Source: Streptomyces sp. CC208A
GTDB lineage: Bacteria > Actinomycetota > Actinomycetes > Streptomycetales > Streptomycetaceae
Direction of reading: 5' to 3'
DNA: 64,000 bases
Assembly: GCF_030010625.1 (NCBI RefSeq)
Contig: NZ_JASCXN010000006.1
Coordinates: 159,558 to 223,557, forward strand
This document shows positions 8,671 through 18,305 of this stretch, one piece after another. The translations under genes and the position numbers were made by a program. The notes beneath the pieces are model-generated. The model was not told the DNA's origin. It ran no database searches and saw only the letters and a list, made by a program, of their open reading frames with translations. How positions within the stretch are numbered: the stretch's first letter is position 1; every line of letters begins with the position of its first letter.

Positions 8671-9388
8671 GAAGTTCTTCGCCCGTGAGACCCGGGCCTA
8701 CCGAGGAGTCGTTCCCGCGCTCGGGCACGGCCGGGCGCCCCGTCTCCTCGCCAGCCGCGCGGACGACTTGGCGCTGCTGCTCAGCGTGGCGCCCGGTGGC
8801 CCGGTACCTGGGCTGGGACTGACCGCCGCCGAGTGGCGGTCCGTGCACGCGCAGGCCGGCATGCTGTGCGCTCGGCTGCACGACGCCGGTGCGCTCGACC
8901 CCCGCGACCGGACGGAAGCCGAAGCGTCGCTGGTGGCGGCGGCCGATGGCGCGGAGAAGTACCTGGGCCGCGCTGGGGACCGGCTCACCGCGGACGAGCA
9001 GCAGCTGGTCCGCGACTACGCGGCTCAGCTCCGCCGCGTCGGGCCGGTGCCGCTCGGCTGCATCCACGGCGACAACCAGCCGAGGAACTGGCTGTGGTCC
9101 GAGGCGGGGCTCGCGCTCGTCGACTTCGAGCGCACCCGCCCGGCCGCGCGCGTGCAGGACCTCGTCGTCCTCGCCGTCACCGAGTGGCTCGACCACCCGG
9201 ACCGCGAGAGGGCGTTCCTCCAGGCGTACGGGCGCGACCTCACCGGCGCCGAACGGCACGCGCTGCGCTGCCTGACCGCGCTGGACGCGGTCAACTGCCT
9301 GGCCTGGGGCCCGGATAACGGCCATCCCGAGGTCACCGCCAGAGGCCGGCGGACCCTGGAGCGGCTCATGAAGGAGGACCGGCCGTGA
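8671..9388 (+). pseudogene. 3' part of APH-like kinase gene, split by Tn1
   Basis: The frame begins with VKFFARETRAYR and holds the catalytic half of the APH fold: CIHGDNQPRNWLW is the Brenner-type loop with catalytic Asp and Asn, and LALVDFERT supplies the metal-binding Asp. Its stop overlaps the next start as GTGA at 9385-9388. The 5' half lies at 3330-3496. Joined, they give a full-length kinase of about 294 residues. Many APH-fold proteins modify metabolites or peptides rather than confer resistance, and the neighbours here suggest a biosynthetic role. The frame is open upstream into the element, so expression of a truncated product cannot be excluded. Confidence 0.88.
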
Positions 9389-9861
9389 GCAACGTCCATC
9401 GCAGCATCACGCACGTCATGGTCCTGCTCCGGCATCCGGCCGACGGCCGGATTCTCACCGTCCGGCACCAGCCGCGGTCGTGGCACTCCCCCGGGCTGCT
9501 CACCGTCGTCGGCGGCCGGCTCGAAGCCGACGAGTTCTTCGACGAGGGCGCCGCACGCGAGCTCGCCGAGAAGACCGGCGTCCTCATCACCCCGGGCCGT
9601 CTCGAGTTCTGCCAGCTGGTCCACCTTCACGCCGCGGACGGGGAACGGGTGGTCGGCGTCGTCTTCCTGGCCCGGGAGTGGGAGGGCGAGCCGTACAACA
9701 GCGAGCCTGACACCCACAGCGAGCTCGTCTGGGTCGATCCCGCCAGCCCGCCCGACGACTGCCACCCTTTCACCCGCGAGATCCTCCGCTTCTTCGCCGC
9801 CGGGCACCGGTACGCCAACGTGATCGCCCCCGAGCTGGCCGTCGGGGATGAGCCCCGGTGA
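9385..9861 (+). CDS. NUDIX hydrolase in the interrupted operon
   Basis: This 158-residue NUDIX protein has the box GGRLEADEFFDEGAARELAEKTG at about residues 43-66. In the final part Lys replaces the first Glu of EExG, which may affect metal binding. GTG 9385 overlaps the kinase stop and its own stop overlaps the MFS start (GTGA both times), so it is tightly coupled to both neighbours. It is an original member of the ABC-peptide-kinase-NUDIX-MFS-methyltransferase operon rather than a passenger. The substrate is unknown. Confidence 0.88.
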   Translation: MSNVHRSITHVMVLLRHPADGRILTVRHQPRSWHSPGLLTVVGGRLEADEFFDEGAARELAEKTGVLITPGRLEFCQLVHLHAADGERVVGVVFLAREWEGEPYNSEPDTHSELVWVDPASPPDDCHPFTREILRFFAAGHRYANVIAPELAVGDEPR

Positions 9862-10891
9862 CGGTCACCGCCGGGCCCCGTAAGACGACCGCCTGGGCGA
9901 TCCCGGCCTACCGGTACCTGCTCGGAAGCGAGGCCGTGACCCTGGCCGGGTCGGGGGTGAGCGCCGTCGCTCTGCCCGCGCTCGCAGTCCTGGAACTGCG
10001 CGCCACCGCCGGGCAGGTGGCGACGCTGGCGTTCCTCGGCCAGCTCCCCAGCACGCTCGCGCTGTGGGCCGGAGCCATGTCGGACCGGCACGCCAAGCGC
10101 TTCCAGCTCCTCATCTCGGACCTGGTGGCCGCCGCGGCACTCACCACGATCCCGGCCGCCGCTCTGGCCGGGGTGCTCACCACCGGTCAGCTGTACGGGG
10201 TGGCGCTCGCGGTCGGCGCGGCGAAGGTGGTCCGTGACGCCGCGGCGATCAGTCTCCTGCCGACAGTCGTCGCCCCGCACCTGCTGCACGACGCCAACTC
10301 CCGTCTGGGTGCGGCCTCCTCGGTGGCCGACAGCGCGGGCAGCAACGTCGGTGCGGCGCTCGTGGGAGCCGTCGGCGCCGCACGGTCACTCCTCGTCGAC
10401 GCCGCCTCCTTCCTCGCCTCCGCCTGTCTGGTCTGGCGTATCCGCGCGCCTGAACCGCACGCGCCCCGCGTCGGAGCCGTGAAGCAGCGCGGCCTCATCC
10501 GGGACATCGCCGCAGGCGTGCGCTACGTGATCGGGCAGCCGACGATCCGCACGGTGATCGCGGCCCTGGCCGTGCTGTCCTTCGGCCTCGCGCTGATGAA
10601 CACCTTCTGGGCGTACTACCTGCTCACCGCGCTCGGTGTCTCCCCGACCGCGTTCGGGGTGATCATGGGCGCCGGAGGCATGGGCAGTCTGGCCGGTGCG
10701 CTGCTCACCTCACGGATCACGGACCGGTTCGGCGTCGGCCCGGTGATCATCACCGGGTTCGTGGTCAGCCCCCTCGCCCAGGTGCCGCTCCTTCTGGCCG
10801 GGCCCGGCCGCGGCTGGCAGATCGTCCTGGCCGCGGCGCTCGCCGTCCAGTTGTTCTGGGCGACGGCTGCGGGAGTCAGCCAGCGCACCCT
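9858..10891 (+). pseudogene. 5' part of MFS transporter gene, split by Tn2
   Basis: GTG 9858 overlaps the NUDIX stop. About 344 residues of a major facilitator follow, with roughly ten hydrophobic helices and the loop motif GAMSDRHAKR between helices 2 and 3. The frame breaks after GVSQRT and then runs into unrelated sequence to 10967. The missing last two helices lie at 40786-41056. Joining 10885 to 40786 gives SQRSMRQILC; joining 10891 to 40792 gives SQRTLRQILC. Both are in frame and both suit this family. The restored protein would be about 432 residues. Confidence 0.88.
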
Positions 10892-11000
10892 TTCTTGGGG
10901 CGTTTCAGATTTGTCTCAAGCCACGTCCCTCCTGCCGGTGGATGGTGTCCGCTTGGCTCTCCGCTGACTGCTATCTCTCTTCTCCCAGTTATCTCGAGAA

Positions 11001-12488
11001 GTGACGAGCATGCAGTTGTTCGCGGTTGACATGGCGCTGGTGCGCCGACATTTGGACAGCCCAGTTCTCACGGGCACTGACGCAGCGCGTTTGCTGGAGC
11101 TCCACGGGATCTCCGACGGCACGCCGGTCTTCCTAGATGACGAGACGATGATGCCGGTGGAGCCCCTGTGCGCGTGGGGCCGGAGCATGTCGTACGCGGA
11201 TCTGGCCGAGGGCACGTTGAAGGACTACGGGCGGATCATGGCCCGGTTCGGCGCCCATCAGGTCGAGCGTGACCGTGAGGTGCTCATGGCTACCGAGGCC
11301 GACCTCGTGTCCTACAAGAAGTCGCGCACGCAGCTGCAGGAGAAGCCGATCGGTTCTTCGGCGTGGTCGAAGGAATCATCGGTCTTGGACCAGTTCTTCG
11401 CCTTCGCGGTGGAGCAGAGGTACCTGCGACGTCGGCCCGTGCGGGTGGCGTCACGGGGGCGGAACGCGCTGAGTCCGAGGACGCGGCGTGGGATGGACAT
11501 CCGGCATCTGAGTCTGGAGCAGTACCGGTACTTCCGGGATGTCGGGCTTGGCGGACAGGGCCCGGACGCGCGGCTGAACCGGTCCTATCGGGGGAGTTCC
11601 CCGCATCGTGACCGGGCTGGGGCTGATCTGGCGGTGTGCAGCGGGATGCGGTGGCAGGAGTGGGCGACTGTGCTGCTGCCCGAGCTCGGCATGGGTGTGG
11701 ACCGCCCCGGCGACGAGGCCGACTTCACCGTCCAGGCGTGTGCGAAGTACGGCAAGGCACGGAGAGTCTTCGTCCCTGAGCAGGCCGTGCAATCCGTGGA
11801 GACCTACTGCCTGCTGGAACGGCCGGAGTTCACCGCGGCCGCGGCCCGGCGGCTGGAGCGCCGGCACCGGGAGCTGTTCGTCGTCTCCCGTGCCGAGCCG
11901 GAAACGGGCCGGGTTCACGGCGTGCTCGACGGTGAACGGCAGGTGTTCGCAATGCAGGCGATTCCGCCGAAAATGCGCCGGATCACGGTCTGGGAGGGCG
12001 AGTTCGGACTGGAGGCCATGACGGTGTTTCTCGGGCGGGGCGGTCTCATGCCGGGGGCGGATTCGTGGAAGCGGTACCGGCACGCCGCGTGGCGCCGGAT
12101 GGTGGCGCTGGCCGATGAGACGACGCCGCGGCTGCCGGCCAAGAGGTGGCGCTGGCACGATCTGCGCCACACGTACGCCTTGCAGCTGTTGACCTATCTG
12201 GAGCGTCAGATGGATGGGGCCGAGCCGGACCTGGTGGCGCGCCGGCGTCGACATCGCTCCTACTTGAGCGGGCACATCCGCTACAACCCTCTGCTGATCG
12301 TCAGCCGCAGGCTCGGTCATTCCAGCCCGGAGACCACGTACGCGTACCTCGAGTACACCGACGACCTGGTGCACGAGTACGAGGCGGCGTTCGCCGGGTG
12401 GCTTGGTGACCCCGGTGAAGAGGCTACCTACGCGCAGATCGCCGCCAGGGCCTTCCAGTTGGAGAAGCAGTCGGCAGGGGCGTGTTGA
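11001..12488 (+). CDS. Tyrosine recombinase, first of four (Tn2)
   Basis: This 495-residue recombinase has a core-binding domain at about residues 70-170 and a catalytic domain after it. Visible are Arg in CSGMRWQEW, Lys in KYGKARRV, box II HDLRHT near residue 386, GHSSPETTYAYLEY with the second His and the nucleophile Tyr. GTG 11001 was taken; ATG 11010 is possible. It begins 109 bp inside the left end of Tn2 and its TGA overlaps the next ATG (ATGA-like TGATG at 12486-12490). All catalytic residues are present. Confidence 0.9.
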   Translation: MTSMQLFAVDMALVRRHLDSPVLTGTDAARLLELHGISDGTPVFLDDETMMPVEPLCAWGRSMSYADLAEGTLKDYGRIMARFGAHQVERDREVLMATEADLVSYKKSRTQLQEKPIGSSAWSKESSVLDQFFAFAVEQRYLRRRPVRVASRGRNALSPRTRRGMDIRHLSLEQYRYFRDVGLGGQGPDARLNRSYRGSSPHRDRAGADLAVCSGMRWQEWATVLLPELGMGVDRPGDEADFTVQACAKYGKARRVFVPEQAVQSVETYCLLERPEFTAAAARRLERRHRELFVVSRAEPETGRVHGVLDGERQVFAMQAIPPKMRRITVWEGEFGLEAMTVFLGRGGLMPGADSWKRYRHAAWRRMVALADETTPRLPAKRWRWHDLRHTYALQLLTYLERQMDGAEPDLVARRRRHRSYLSGHIRYNPLLIVSRRLGHSSPETTYAYLEYTDDLVHEYEAAFAGWLGDPGEEATYAQIAARAFQLEKQSAGAC

Positions 12489-14413
12489 TGGCGCGCGTGA
12501 AATGGCGGAGGTCTGTTGAGTGGACGGCGCATCTGCGGCAGGCGCTGGGGGCTCCGGGTGGGGACGGCAGGATCGGGGTGCGCGTGGTGGCGGTCAATGA
12601 CCAGGGGCGGGAGCGGCTGCAGTACATCGATCCCGGGGACTACCAGTGTTCGAAGCTGGCCGCGCAGTTGGCTGACGAGTGGGTGGAGTACGTCAACGCG
12701 ACTGGTCTGTCGGCCTCGGCGTCCCGGGACTACGTGCGGGCTGTTGATCTGGTGTGCGCGGCCATGGACGCCGCATCCGAGGACTCGGCCGCCTTGTCAC
12801 TGGAGTCCGTGGATCTGATGCCGCTGCTGGCCCGGTGGGAGCGCACCTTGCCCGCCGCGTACAAGGAGGGTTCGCGGCAGCCGGGGATGGCGGCCTCGGG
12901 CGTGCGGATTTTGATCGTGCGGCGGGACGACCATGCGGAGCGCCGGGTCGACGAGTCGCTGGCGAGGTTCTCCCGCGGCCAGACTCTCACCGGGTGGGGT
13001 GAGGGTGCCGAACGGGACGAATTCAGCCGGGCCGACAAACAGGCCTTGCTCAAGGCCGCGTGGTCGTCGGTGCACGCACTGGAGAAGCGGCTGGCCGAGG
13101 GCTGGGCCCTGGCGGAGCAGGGACGGCATCCCGACAAGGGGGACTGGCTGCACGTGCCGGATCTGCTGTGGGGCCTGTCGCGGGGAGCGATCCTGCCCCG
13201 GCAGATCGGCGACAGGCTCCCGCCGACCACCGCGCTGTGGCCCACAGTGCTGCGCGAGATGATCCAGCGCGAGGACGGGACCGTCGCGCCTCGGCGGGCC
13301 CGGCGGGATCTGATCTGGCAGCTGGTGCGCCGCCTCTACCCGACGAACCTGGATCTTCACGCCTTCAGAGTCCTGCTGATGGATGCCACCGGGCACGCCT
13401 CGGAGGAGGTCACCAGCTTCGGCCTGTCGGATATCGAGTTCCTCCCGAAGGGTGTGCGTTTGACGCTGGTCAAGGAGCGCGCCCACCGCGTGCGGCACCG
13501 GGCCTTCCGCGACGCCCCCGGGGATGACGAGCCGGAGATCGAGGAGACGCTCGATCGACCGCGACGTGAGGCGAGCGCGATCGTGCGCCGGCTTGTGAAG
13601 GTCACGGAGCAGTCGCGGAGGCAGTGCCCGGAGGTGACCGACACCCTGTTCGTGCGCCCCTCACTGGTGTACTACGACCTCAGGTTCGGACGCTGGGACG
13701 CCAACGCCGCAGGGCAGCGGTTCACCGACTGGCTGGGCTCGGTCGGGGTCACGATCGACGGCCCGGCGCACATCGGGCGGCTGCGGAAGTCCACGAAGGT
13801 GGAGAAGGCCATCGTCTCCGGTGGCCGTATCAGCGCTGCCGCCGACGACCACCTTGAGGAAACCTTCGCCGGCCACTACGCCCAGGGCACCACACTGCGG
13901 ATCCTGTCCGGCAAGGTCATCACCACGGCCCAGGCCCACTGGTTCGAACGGGCGGTGAACGGGCCGACCGTGATCGCCCCGGAGGCGGCCGAGATCGCCG
14001 AGAACAGCGAGCGACTGCGGGAATTCGGACTGGAGGCGGAACAGGCGGACGGCATCGTCCAGGGCGAACTCGACATGGGCGTCTCCCACTGCAAGAACCC
14101 GTGGGACTCACCGTTCAGCAACCCCGGGGAGCTCTGCGCGGTCGCGCCGCTGCGCTGCATGGAGTGCCGCAACGCCTGGGTCCTGCCCAGCCACTTGCCG
14201 CAACTGATGCTGCTCGCCGAGCACCTGGAGAGGGTACGCCTCCGGCTCGATCCGCGAGCCTTCACCCTGCGGTGGGGCCAGTCCTACGTCAACCTCCGTG
14301 CCGTACTGGAAGAGCGCAGCGAGCAGGAGAAGGCCCTGGCGCGGCAGCACATCAACGACGGACTGGTCCGATTGGACCTGCCACTGTCCGCTCACGTGGA
14401 GTTCGACGCATGA
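12488..14413 (+). CDS. Recombinase-like protein without a clear active site (Tn2)
   Basis: This 641-residue protein sits between two obvious recombinases and shares their size and layout, but I cannot find a complete Arg-His-Arg-His-Tyr set. The segment ending HYAQGTTLRI may correspond to the region around the nucleophile. A Cys-rich patch near residues 535-560 (SHCKNPWD and LRCMECRNAW) looks like a zinc knuckle, as in the C-terminal part of the large Tn1 recombinase. It is coupled by overlap to the genes on both sides. I read it as a structural or inactive partner subunit; a divergent active recombinase remains possible. Confidence 0.72.
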   Translation: MARVKWRRSVEWTAHLRQALGAPGGDGRIGVRVVAVNDQGRERLQYIDPGDYQCSKLAAQLADEWVEYVNATGLSASASRDYVRAVDLVCAAMDAASEDSAALSLESVDLMPLLARWERTLPAAYKEGSRQPGMAASGVRILIVRRDDHAERRVDESLARFSRGQTLTGWGEGAERDEFSRADKQALLKAAWSSVHALEKRLAEGWALAEQGRHPDKGDWLHVPDLLWGLSRGAILPRQIGDRLPPTTALWPTVLREMIQREDGTVAPRRARRDLIWQLVRRLYPTNLDLHAFRVLLMDATGHASEEVTSFGLSDIEFLPKGVRLTLVKERAHRVRHRAFRDAPGDDEPEIEETLDRPRREASAIVRRLVKVTEQSRRQCPEVTDTLFVRPSLVYYDLRFGRWDANAAGQRFTDWLGSVGVTIDGPAHIGRLRKSTKVEKAIVSGGRISAAADDHLEETFAGHYAQGTTLRILSGKVITTAQAHWFERAVNGPTVIAPEAAEIAENSERLREFGLEAEQADGIVQGELDMGVSHCKNPWDSPFSNPGELCAVAPLRCMECRNAWVLPSHLPQLMLLAEHLERVRLRLDPRAFTLRWGQSYVNLRAVLEERSEQEKALARQHINDGLVRLDLPLSAHVEFDA

Positions 14414-16512
14414 TCATTCCCCGCCCGACTGCTCGTACGCAGTCCCTGTTCCGGCCGGACGAGCCGATCGTCCAGGGCCGGGCCCTGCTGCCGGAGGCCC
14501 GCAAGGAAGGCGCCCGGCAGCCACGTTTCGGAGACTTCGAAGTCCTCGACTTCAACGGGGTGGTGGCCAAGCCGGCCAACCGCAATCCGGCGTGGTGGCG
14601 CATTCGCCTTGCCGGGGAGCTGGCTGAGCCGCACTGGAACCTGCTCGCTCGAGAGGTGGTGATGATCCTGGCCAACCCTCAGCACGAGACGCTGCAAGCC
14701 CACGGCCTCCACTTCGGCTTCGCTCCCTGGGACATCGGCACCATCAACTTGAACATGGGCTGCCTGCGCGGGCTGATCGCGTGGGCACGAAGCGAGGGCC
14801 TGGACGATGACCCGGCGTACTGGAACGTGGCCGATCTGCGCCGGCGGATCACAGCTTTGAGGACGACGGTCAAGGCCCCGACGCTGACCCGGCATGTCGC
14901 GTTCCTGAAGAAGTTGTCCCTCTTCGCCCCGGCCTTGAGTTGTGCCTGGCCGGCCGAGGACCCGTGGCCGGGCAAGACGGCGGGACAGGTCGCCGAGGAC
15001 GTACGGGACGGCGAACTGTCCACGAGGGCCGTGCCGCCGGACATCTGGTTTCCGCTGGTACGGGCGGCCTGGACCTACGTGCACACCTTCGCCCCTGACA
15101 TCCTCCATGCCCTTCGCCAGGTCGAGCAGCTGAAGGAGGCCGCCGCCACGTCGGCTGCCGGGAGGGACGCCGCGCTGGATGCCTGCCTGACGGACCCGGA
15201 ATGGAAGGTGCCCTGCCACTACGACCCGGAATGGCCGGGGGACCTGCCGCCGGAGGTCAACTGGTCGATGCTCGCGTTGCTGCTGGGCGTGAACGAGCGT
15301 CGCTGCGGGGCGCTGTTCGGACGGTCTTCGGCAGCGTCGCGCAGCCGGCGGGCGAAGGTGTTGCGCGCCGTTGCCGACGGCCGCTACCACCTCGGCTTCC
15401 CCATGTCCTTGGTCGAGGTGACCCGTGCGAACGGCAGCCGCGGGCCGTGGCATCCCGGCTTCGACCTCTACGAGCTGTCCGTCCTGGCGACCACCCTCCG
15501 AAATGCCGCGTTCGTGCTGGTGGCGGCGTTGTCGATGATGCGGGACTCGGAGTTGCAGGAGATCGTCCGCGGGAGCGTGGTGGAGCACTACGACGCGCCC
15601 GCCATCGCCTCCACCCTCGTCAAGGGCCACGACGGGCGGCCGCGCAAGCACTGGTGGATCAGCGAGCCGGTCGCCGAGGCCATCGCGGTCGCCGAGGCCG
15701 TCTCACCTCACCCCACCAGGGTGTTCTCGACGCTCACGCCGAGGGCGGTCAACGAGGAGCTCAACGGCGGCCACATGGTCGACTCGTTCATCACCGCCGT
15801 CAACGCCGGACACACCTTCTCGGGGCTTGAGCCGATTCCTGCCGGCACCGTCCGTCCCCACATGTTCCGCCGCACGATGGCGATGCTCACCGACCAGTTC
15901 GCCGGCTCCGAGATCGCGCTGGGCATCCAGCTCAAGCACATCGCCACTCGGGCCCTGGCCAACCGCGCCACCCGCGGTTACGCCGCGCCCGATGCCACGT
16001 GGGCCAAGTACCTTGACGACGCGGTCCACGCCGCCCGGTTCCGTCGGCTCAAGGACCTCTACGGGGTCCACAGCAGGGGCGAGGAAATCGGCTTCGGCCC
16101 GGCAGCCGAACGCCTCAAGGCCGCCTTCGACCAGATCACGGCGACAGTCAAGGCACGTCACGGGGACGCCCGCGTCGAGGACGACCTGTTGCACAAGGCC
16201 CGGATCACCATCAGGTTCGGCACGCTCAACAACTGCCTGTTCGACGAACGCAACCCGGCCGGGGCCGTCTGCCTGGAGAACGCGGTCGTCCCCGAGGGGC
16301 ACGCCGGCCCGCTGGAGGACCGCTGCCGCCCCGACCGCTGCCCCAACAGCATGATCGGCACCGAGCACGTCGCGCTGTACGACTCCCACCACCGCACCCA
16401 GCTCCAACTCCTACAGACACCGGGCCTGCCCGCCGGCCGCAAGGCCCTGATCTCCAGAGAGGCCGAACGCGCCCAAGCCGTCCTGGACAAGATTCGAGGC
16501 ACATCCGCATGA
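14410..16512 (+). CDS. Tyrosine recombinase, large, third of four (Tn2)
   Basis: This 700-residue protein carries a recognisable catalytic domain in its second half: Arg in SMMRDSELQ, Lys in KGHDGRPRK, box II HMFRRT near residue 484, a His in IQLKHIATR and a likely nucleophile Tyr in TRGYAAPD. The C-terminal 120 residues include Cys-containing segments (CLFDERNP, CRPDRCPNS), probably metal-binding. ATG 14410 overlaps the previous stop and its own stop overlaps the next start, both as ATGA. It probably works with the gene at 11001 in strand exchange. Confidence 0.85.
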   Translation: MIIPRPTARTQSLFRPDEPIVQGRALLPEARKEGARQPRFGDFEVLDFNGVVAKPANRNPAWWRIRLAGELAEPHWNLLAREVVMILANPQHETLQAHGLHFGFAPWDIGTINLNMGCLRGLIAWARSEGLDDDPAYWNVADLRRRITALRTTVKAPTLTRHVAFLKKLSLFAPALSCAWPAEDPWPGKTAGQVAEDVRDGELSTRAVPPDIWFPLVRAAWTYVHTFAPDILHALRQVEQLKEAAATSAAGRDAALDACLTDPEWKVPCHYDPEWPGDLPPEVNWSMLALLLGVNERRCGALFGRSSAASRSRRAKVLRAVADGRYHLGFPMSLVEVTRANGSRGPWHPGFDLYELSVLATTLRNAAFVLVAALSMMRDSELQEIVRGSVVEHYDAPAIASTLVKGHDGRPRKHWWISEPVAEAIAVAEAVSPHPTRVFSTLTPRAVNEELNGGHMVDSFITAVNAGHTFSGLEPIPAGTVRPHMFRRTMAMLTDQFAGSEIALGIQLKHIATRALANRATRGYAAPDATWAKYLDDAVHAARFRRLKDLYGVHSRGEEIGFGPAAERLKAAFDQITATVKARHGDARVEDDLLHKARITIRFGTLNNCLFDERNPAGAVCLENAVVPEGHAGPLEDRCRPDRCPNSMIGTEHVALYDSHHRTQLQLLQTPGLPAGRKALISREAERAQAVLDKIRGTSA

Positions 16513-16937
16513 CCACCCCAAGCCGCGTCACATCCGACGGCGTCTCACCCGAGACGGCGAGGGCCCTGCGGGCCGCGATGCAGCGTCTGTTCACCGGCAA
16601 GCCCCAGCGCACCGACGGACGGCTCACCAAAGAGAACCTGTGGCGAGAAGCCCAGGTCAGCCGGGCCACGATGAACCGCGCCCAGCCGATTCTCACCGAA
16701 TGGGACGCCCACATCGCCGAGCGGGGCAAAACCACGGCAGGAGAGGCCCGCCGGGACGCCGAGATCACCCGCCTCCGTAAGCGCCTCGCCGCCAAGACAC
16801 AGGAATGCACGCAGCTGGAGATGAAGCTGAAGGCCGCCGCGACCGCGATCGCCGCCCTCCACCACGACAACCAGGCTCTACGCGCCGAACTCACCGACCG
16901 ATCCGGCACAGTCGTGCCCATCGCTCGTCGGCCGTAG
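16509..16937 (+). CDS. TnpC-like accessory protein with coiled coil (Tn2)
   Basis: This 142-residue protein has a helix-turn-helix-like segment near residues 38-60 (LWREAQVSRATMNR) and a coiled coil at about 80-130 (EITRLRKRLAAKTQE). Position, size and layout match the accessory gene of Tn1 at 7411. It overlaps the recombinase gene by ATGA and ends the four-gene set. A role in positioning the recombinases is inferred from Tn554 TnpC. Confidence 0.78.
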   Translation: MTTPSRVTSDGVSPETARALRAAMQRLFTGKPQRTDGRLTKENLWREAQVSRATMNRAQPILTEWDAHIAERGKTTAGEARRDAEITRLRKRLAAKTQECTQLEMKLKAAATAIAALHHDNQALRAELTDRSGTVVPIARRP

Positions 16938-17071
16938 CCGCGCAATGGCACTCCCGCTGATCCCTGGCGAAGCCGCGACCTCCACGTCGTTGCGCACGGG
17001 CTCCGGCTCGTTGGGTTCGATGCGCTCCTCGGTGACAGCCGTCATGTACCCGGCCTCGGTGGCTGCTCTGA

Positions 17072-18042
17072 GAGATCGTCTGTCGGGAACGCGCCAGCGC
17101 CTACGCGGAGGCCGTCCGCTCCGCCTGCCCTGATGCCGTCCAGGTCGCGGTGACCGCTTCCATCTGTGGAAGAACCTGTGCGAGGCCGTCGAGAAGTGCG
17201 TCGCTCAGCACCGCAAGTGCCTCGCCGAGCTCACCGGAGGCTCGACCGCGGACACCGCCATCACGGAGGTCGACGACGTACCGGAAGTCATGGAGGGGCT
17301 CCGCGTGATCAAGCGACGCGAGCGGCACTCCGCGGTGCACGTCCTGTACGACAAGGGCCTGAGATCAAAGTGATCGCCAAGACTCTTGGCCTCGACACGA
17401 AGGCCGTGCGCCGTTACGCGCACGCCGCCACCCCCGAGGACGCATCCCTTGGCACCGGCTCCCGCCGCTACGGCCAGATCCACGCCTATTCGCCCTACCT
17501 GCACCGGCGCTGGAACGAAGGCTGCACGGACGCCGCCCGGCTCCACGCCGAGATCACCGAGCTTGGCTACCTCGGCAGCAAGCGGACTGTCCGCCGTCAC
17601 CTGGAACAGCTTCGCGCCAGCGGCAAACCCGCACCCGAGAAGCCCAAGGAGCTCACGGTCCGGAAAGCCACCTGGCTGATCACCGCGCCCCGACAAGATC
17701 GACGAGAGCAACGCGCCCAGGCGCAAGCACCTCCTAGCCCGCTGCCCAGAGTTGGAATCTGTCGCTGATTGCGTGAGGGACTTCGCCCGGATGGTGACCG
17801 AGCGTCGAGGCAGCGAACTCGACGACTGGCTCACCCGCGCCGAGAACACCGGGCTGAAGCCGCTACGGAGTCTGGCCCGTGGCCTGCGGCAGGACTTCGA
17901 CACCGTCACCGCCGGACTCACCCTGGAGTGGAGCTCGGGCAAGGTCGAGGGCAACGTCAACAGAGCGAAGCGGATCAAGAGGGACGGGTACGGTCGGGCC
18001 GGGTTCGAGCTGCTTCGTCGACGGATCCTCCCCGCAGACTGA
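17072..18042 (+). pseudogene. ISL3-family transposase relic
   Basis: Pieces of an ISL3-type DDE transposase appear in three frames. It starts inside the gene at IVCRERASAYAEAVRSA, shifts frame near 17148 before WKNLCEAVEK, shifts again near 17370, and ends with a well-kept C-terminus (TLEWSSGKVEGNVNRAKR, RRRILPAD) that includes the catalytic Glu region. The N-terminal third is missing and no terminal repeats were found. It is decayed and immobile. It lies directly behind the Tn2 recombinase genes, so it either inserted into Tn2 or arrived with the cargo. Confidence 0.82.
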
Positions 18043-18305
18043 GCGCCATCACCCTTCGTAACCGCTCCACAACAAGTGGATCAGAGCCGCTTGTCATGGC
18101 CGCCGTCACTGATGGTCGCCTCCGACGTCACCTCAACCGATTCATGGCGTTCAGGCTATTTGCCCCATAACTGCGCCTCCTGGCGCCGGCAACCTCCTTC
18201 CACCTCGGCGGCAACGAATAACGGTTCGATAAATCCGCAGGAGGTGTGGAAGGCGAGCGCATCGGTCGTGGTGAACACCCTGACGAGAAAAGGATGGGGA
18301 AGTCC
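18043..18305. other. Gene-free stretch upstream of the surface-protein gene
   Basis: No gene is visible. A ribosome-binding site (AAAGGATGGGG, about 18289-18299) serves ATG 18306, and an A+T-richer patch around 18214-18235 (GAATAACGGTTCGATAAA) is a plausible promoter region. Confidence 0.35.

Noticed and set aside
8671..9388. The kinase C-terminal half as an independent gene with its own start
   Set aside because: It lacks the N-terminal lobe of the fold and no start with a ribosome-binding site is present. The missing lobe is at 3330-3496.
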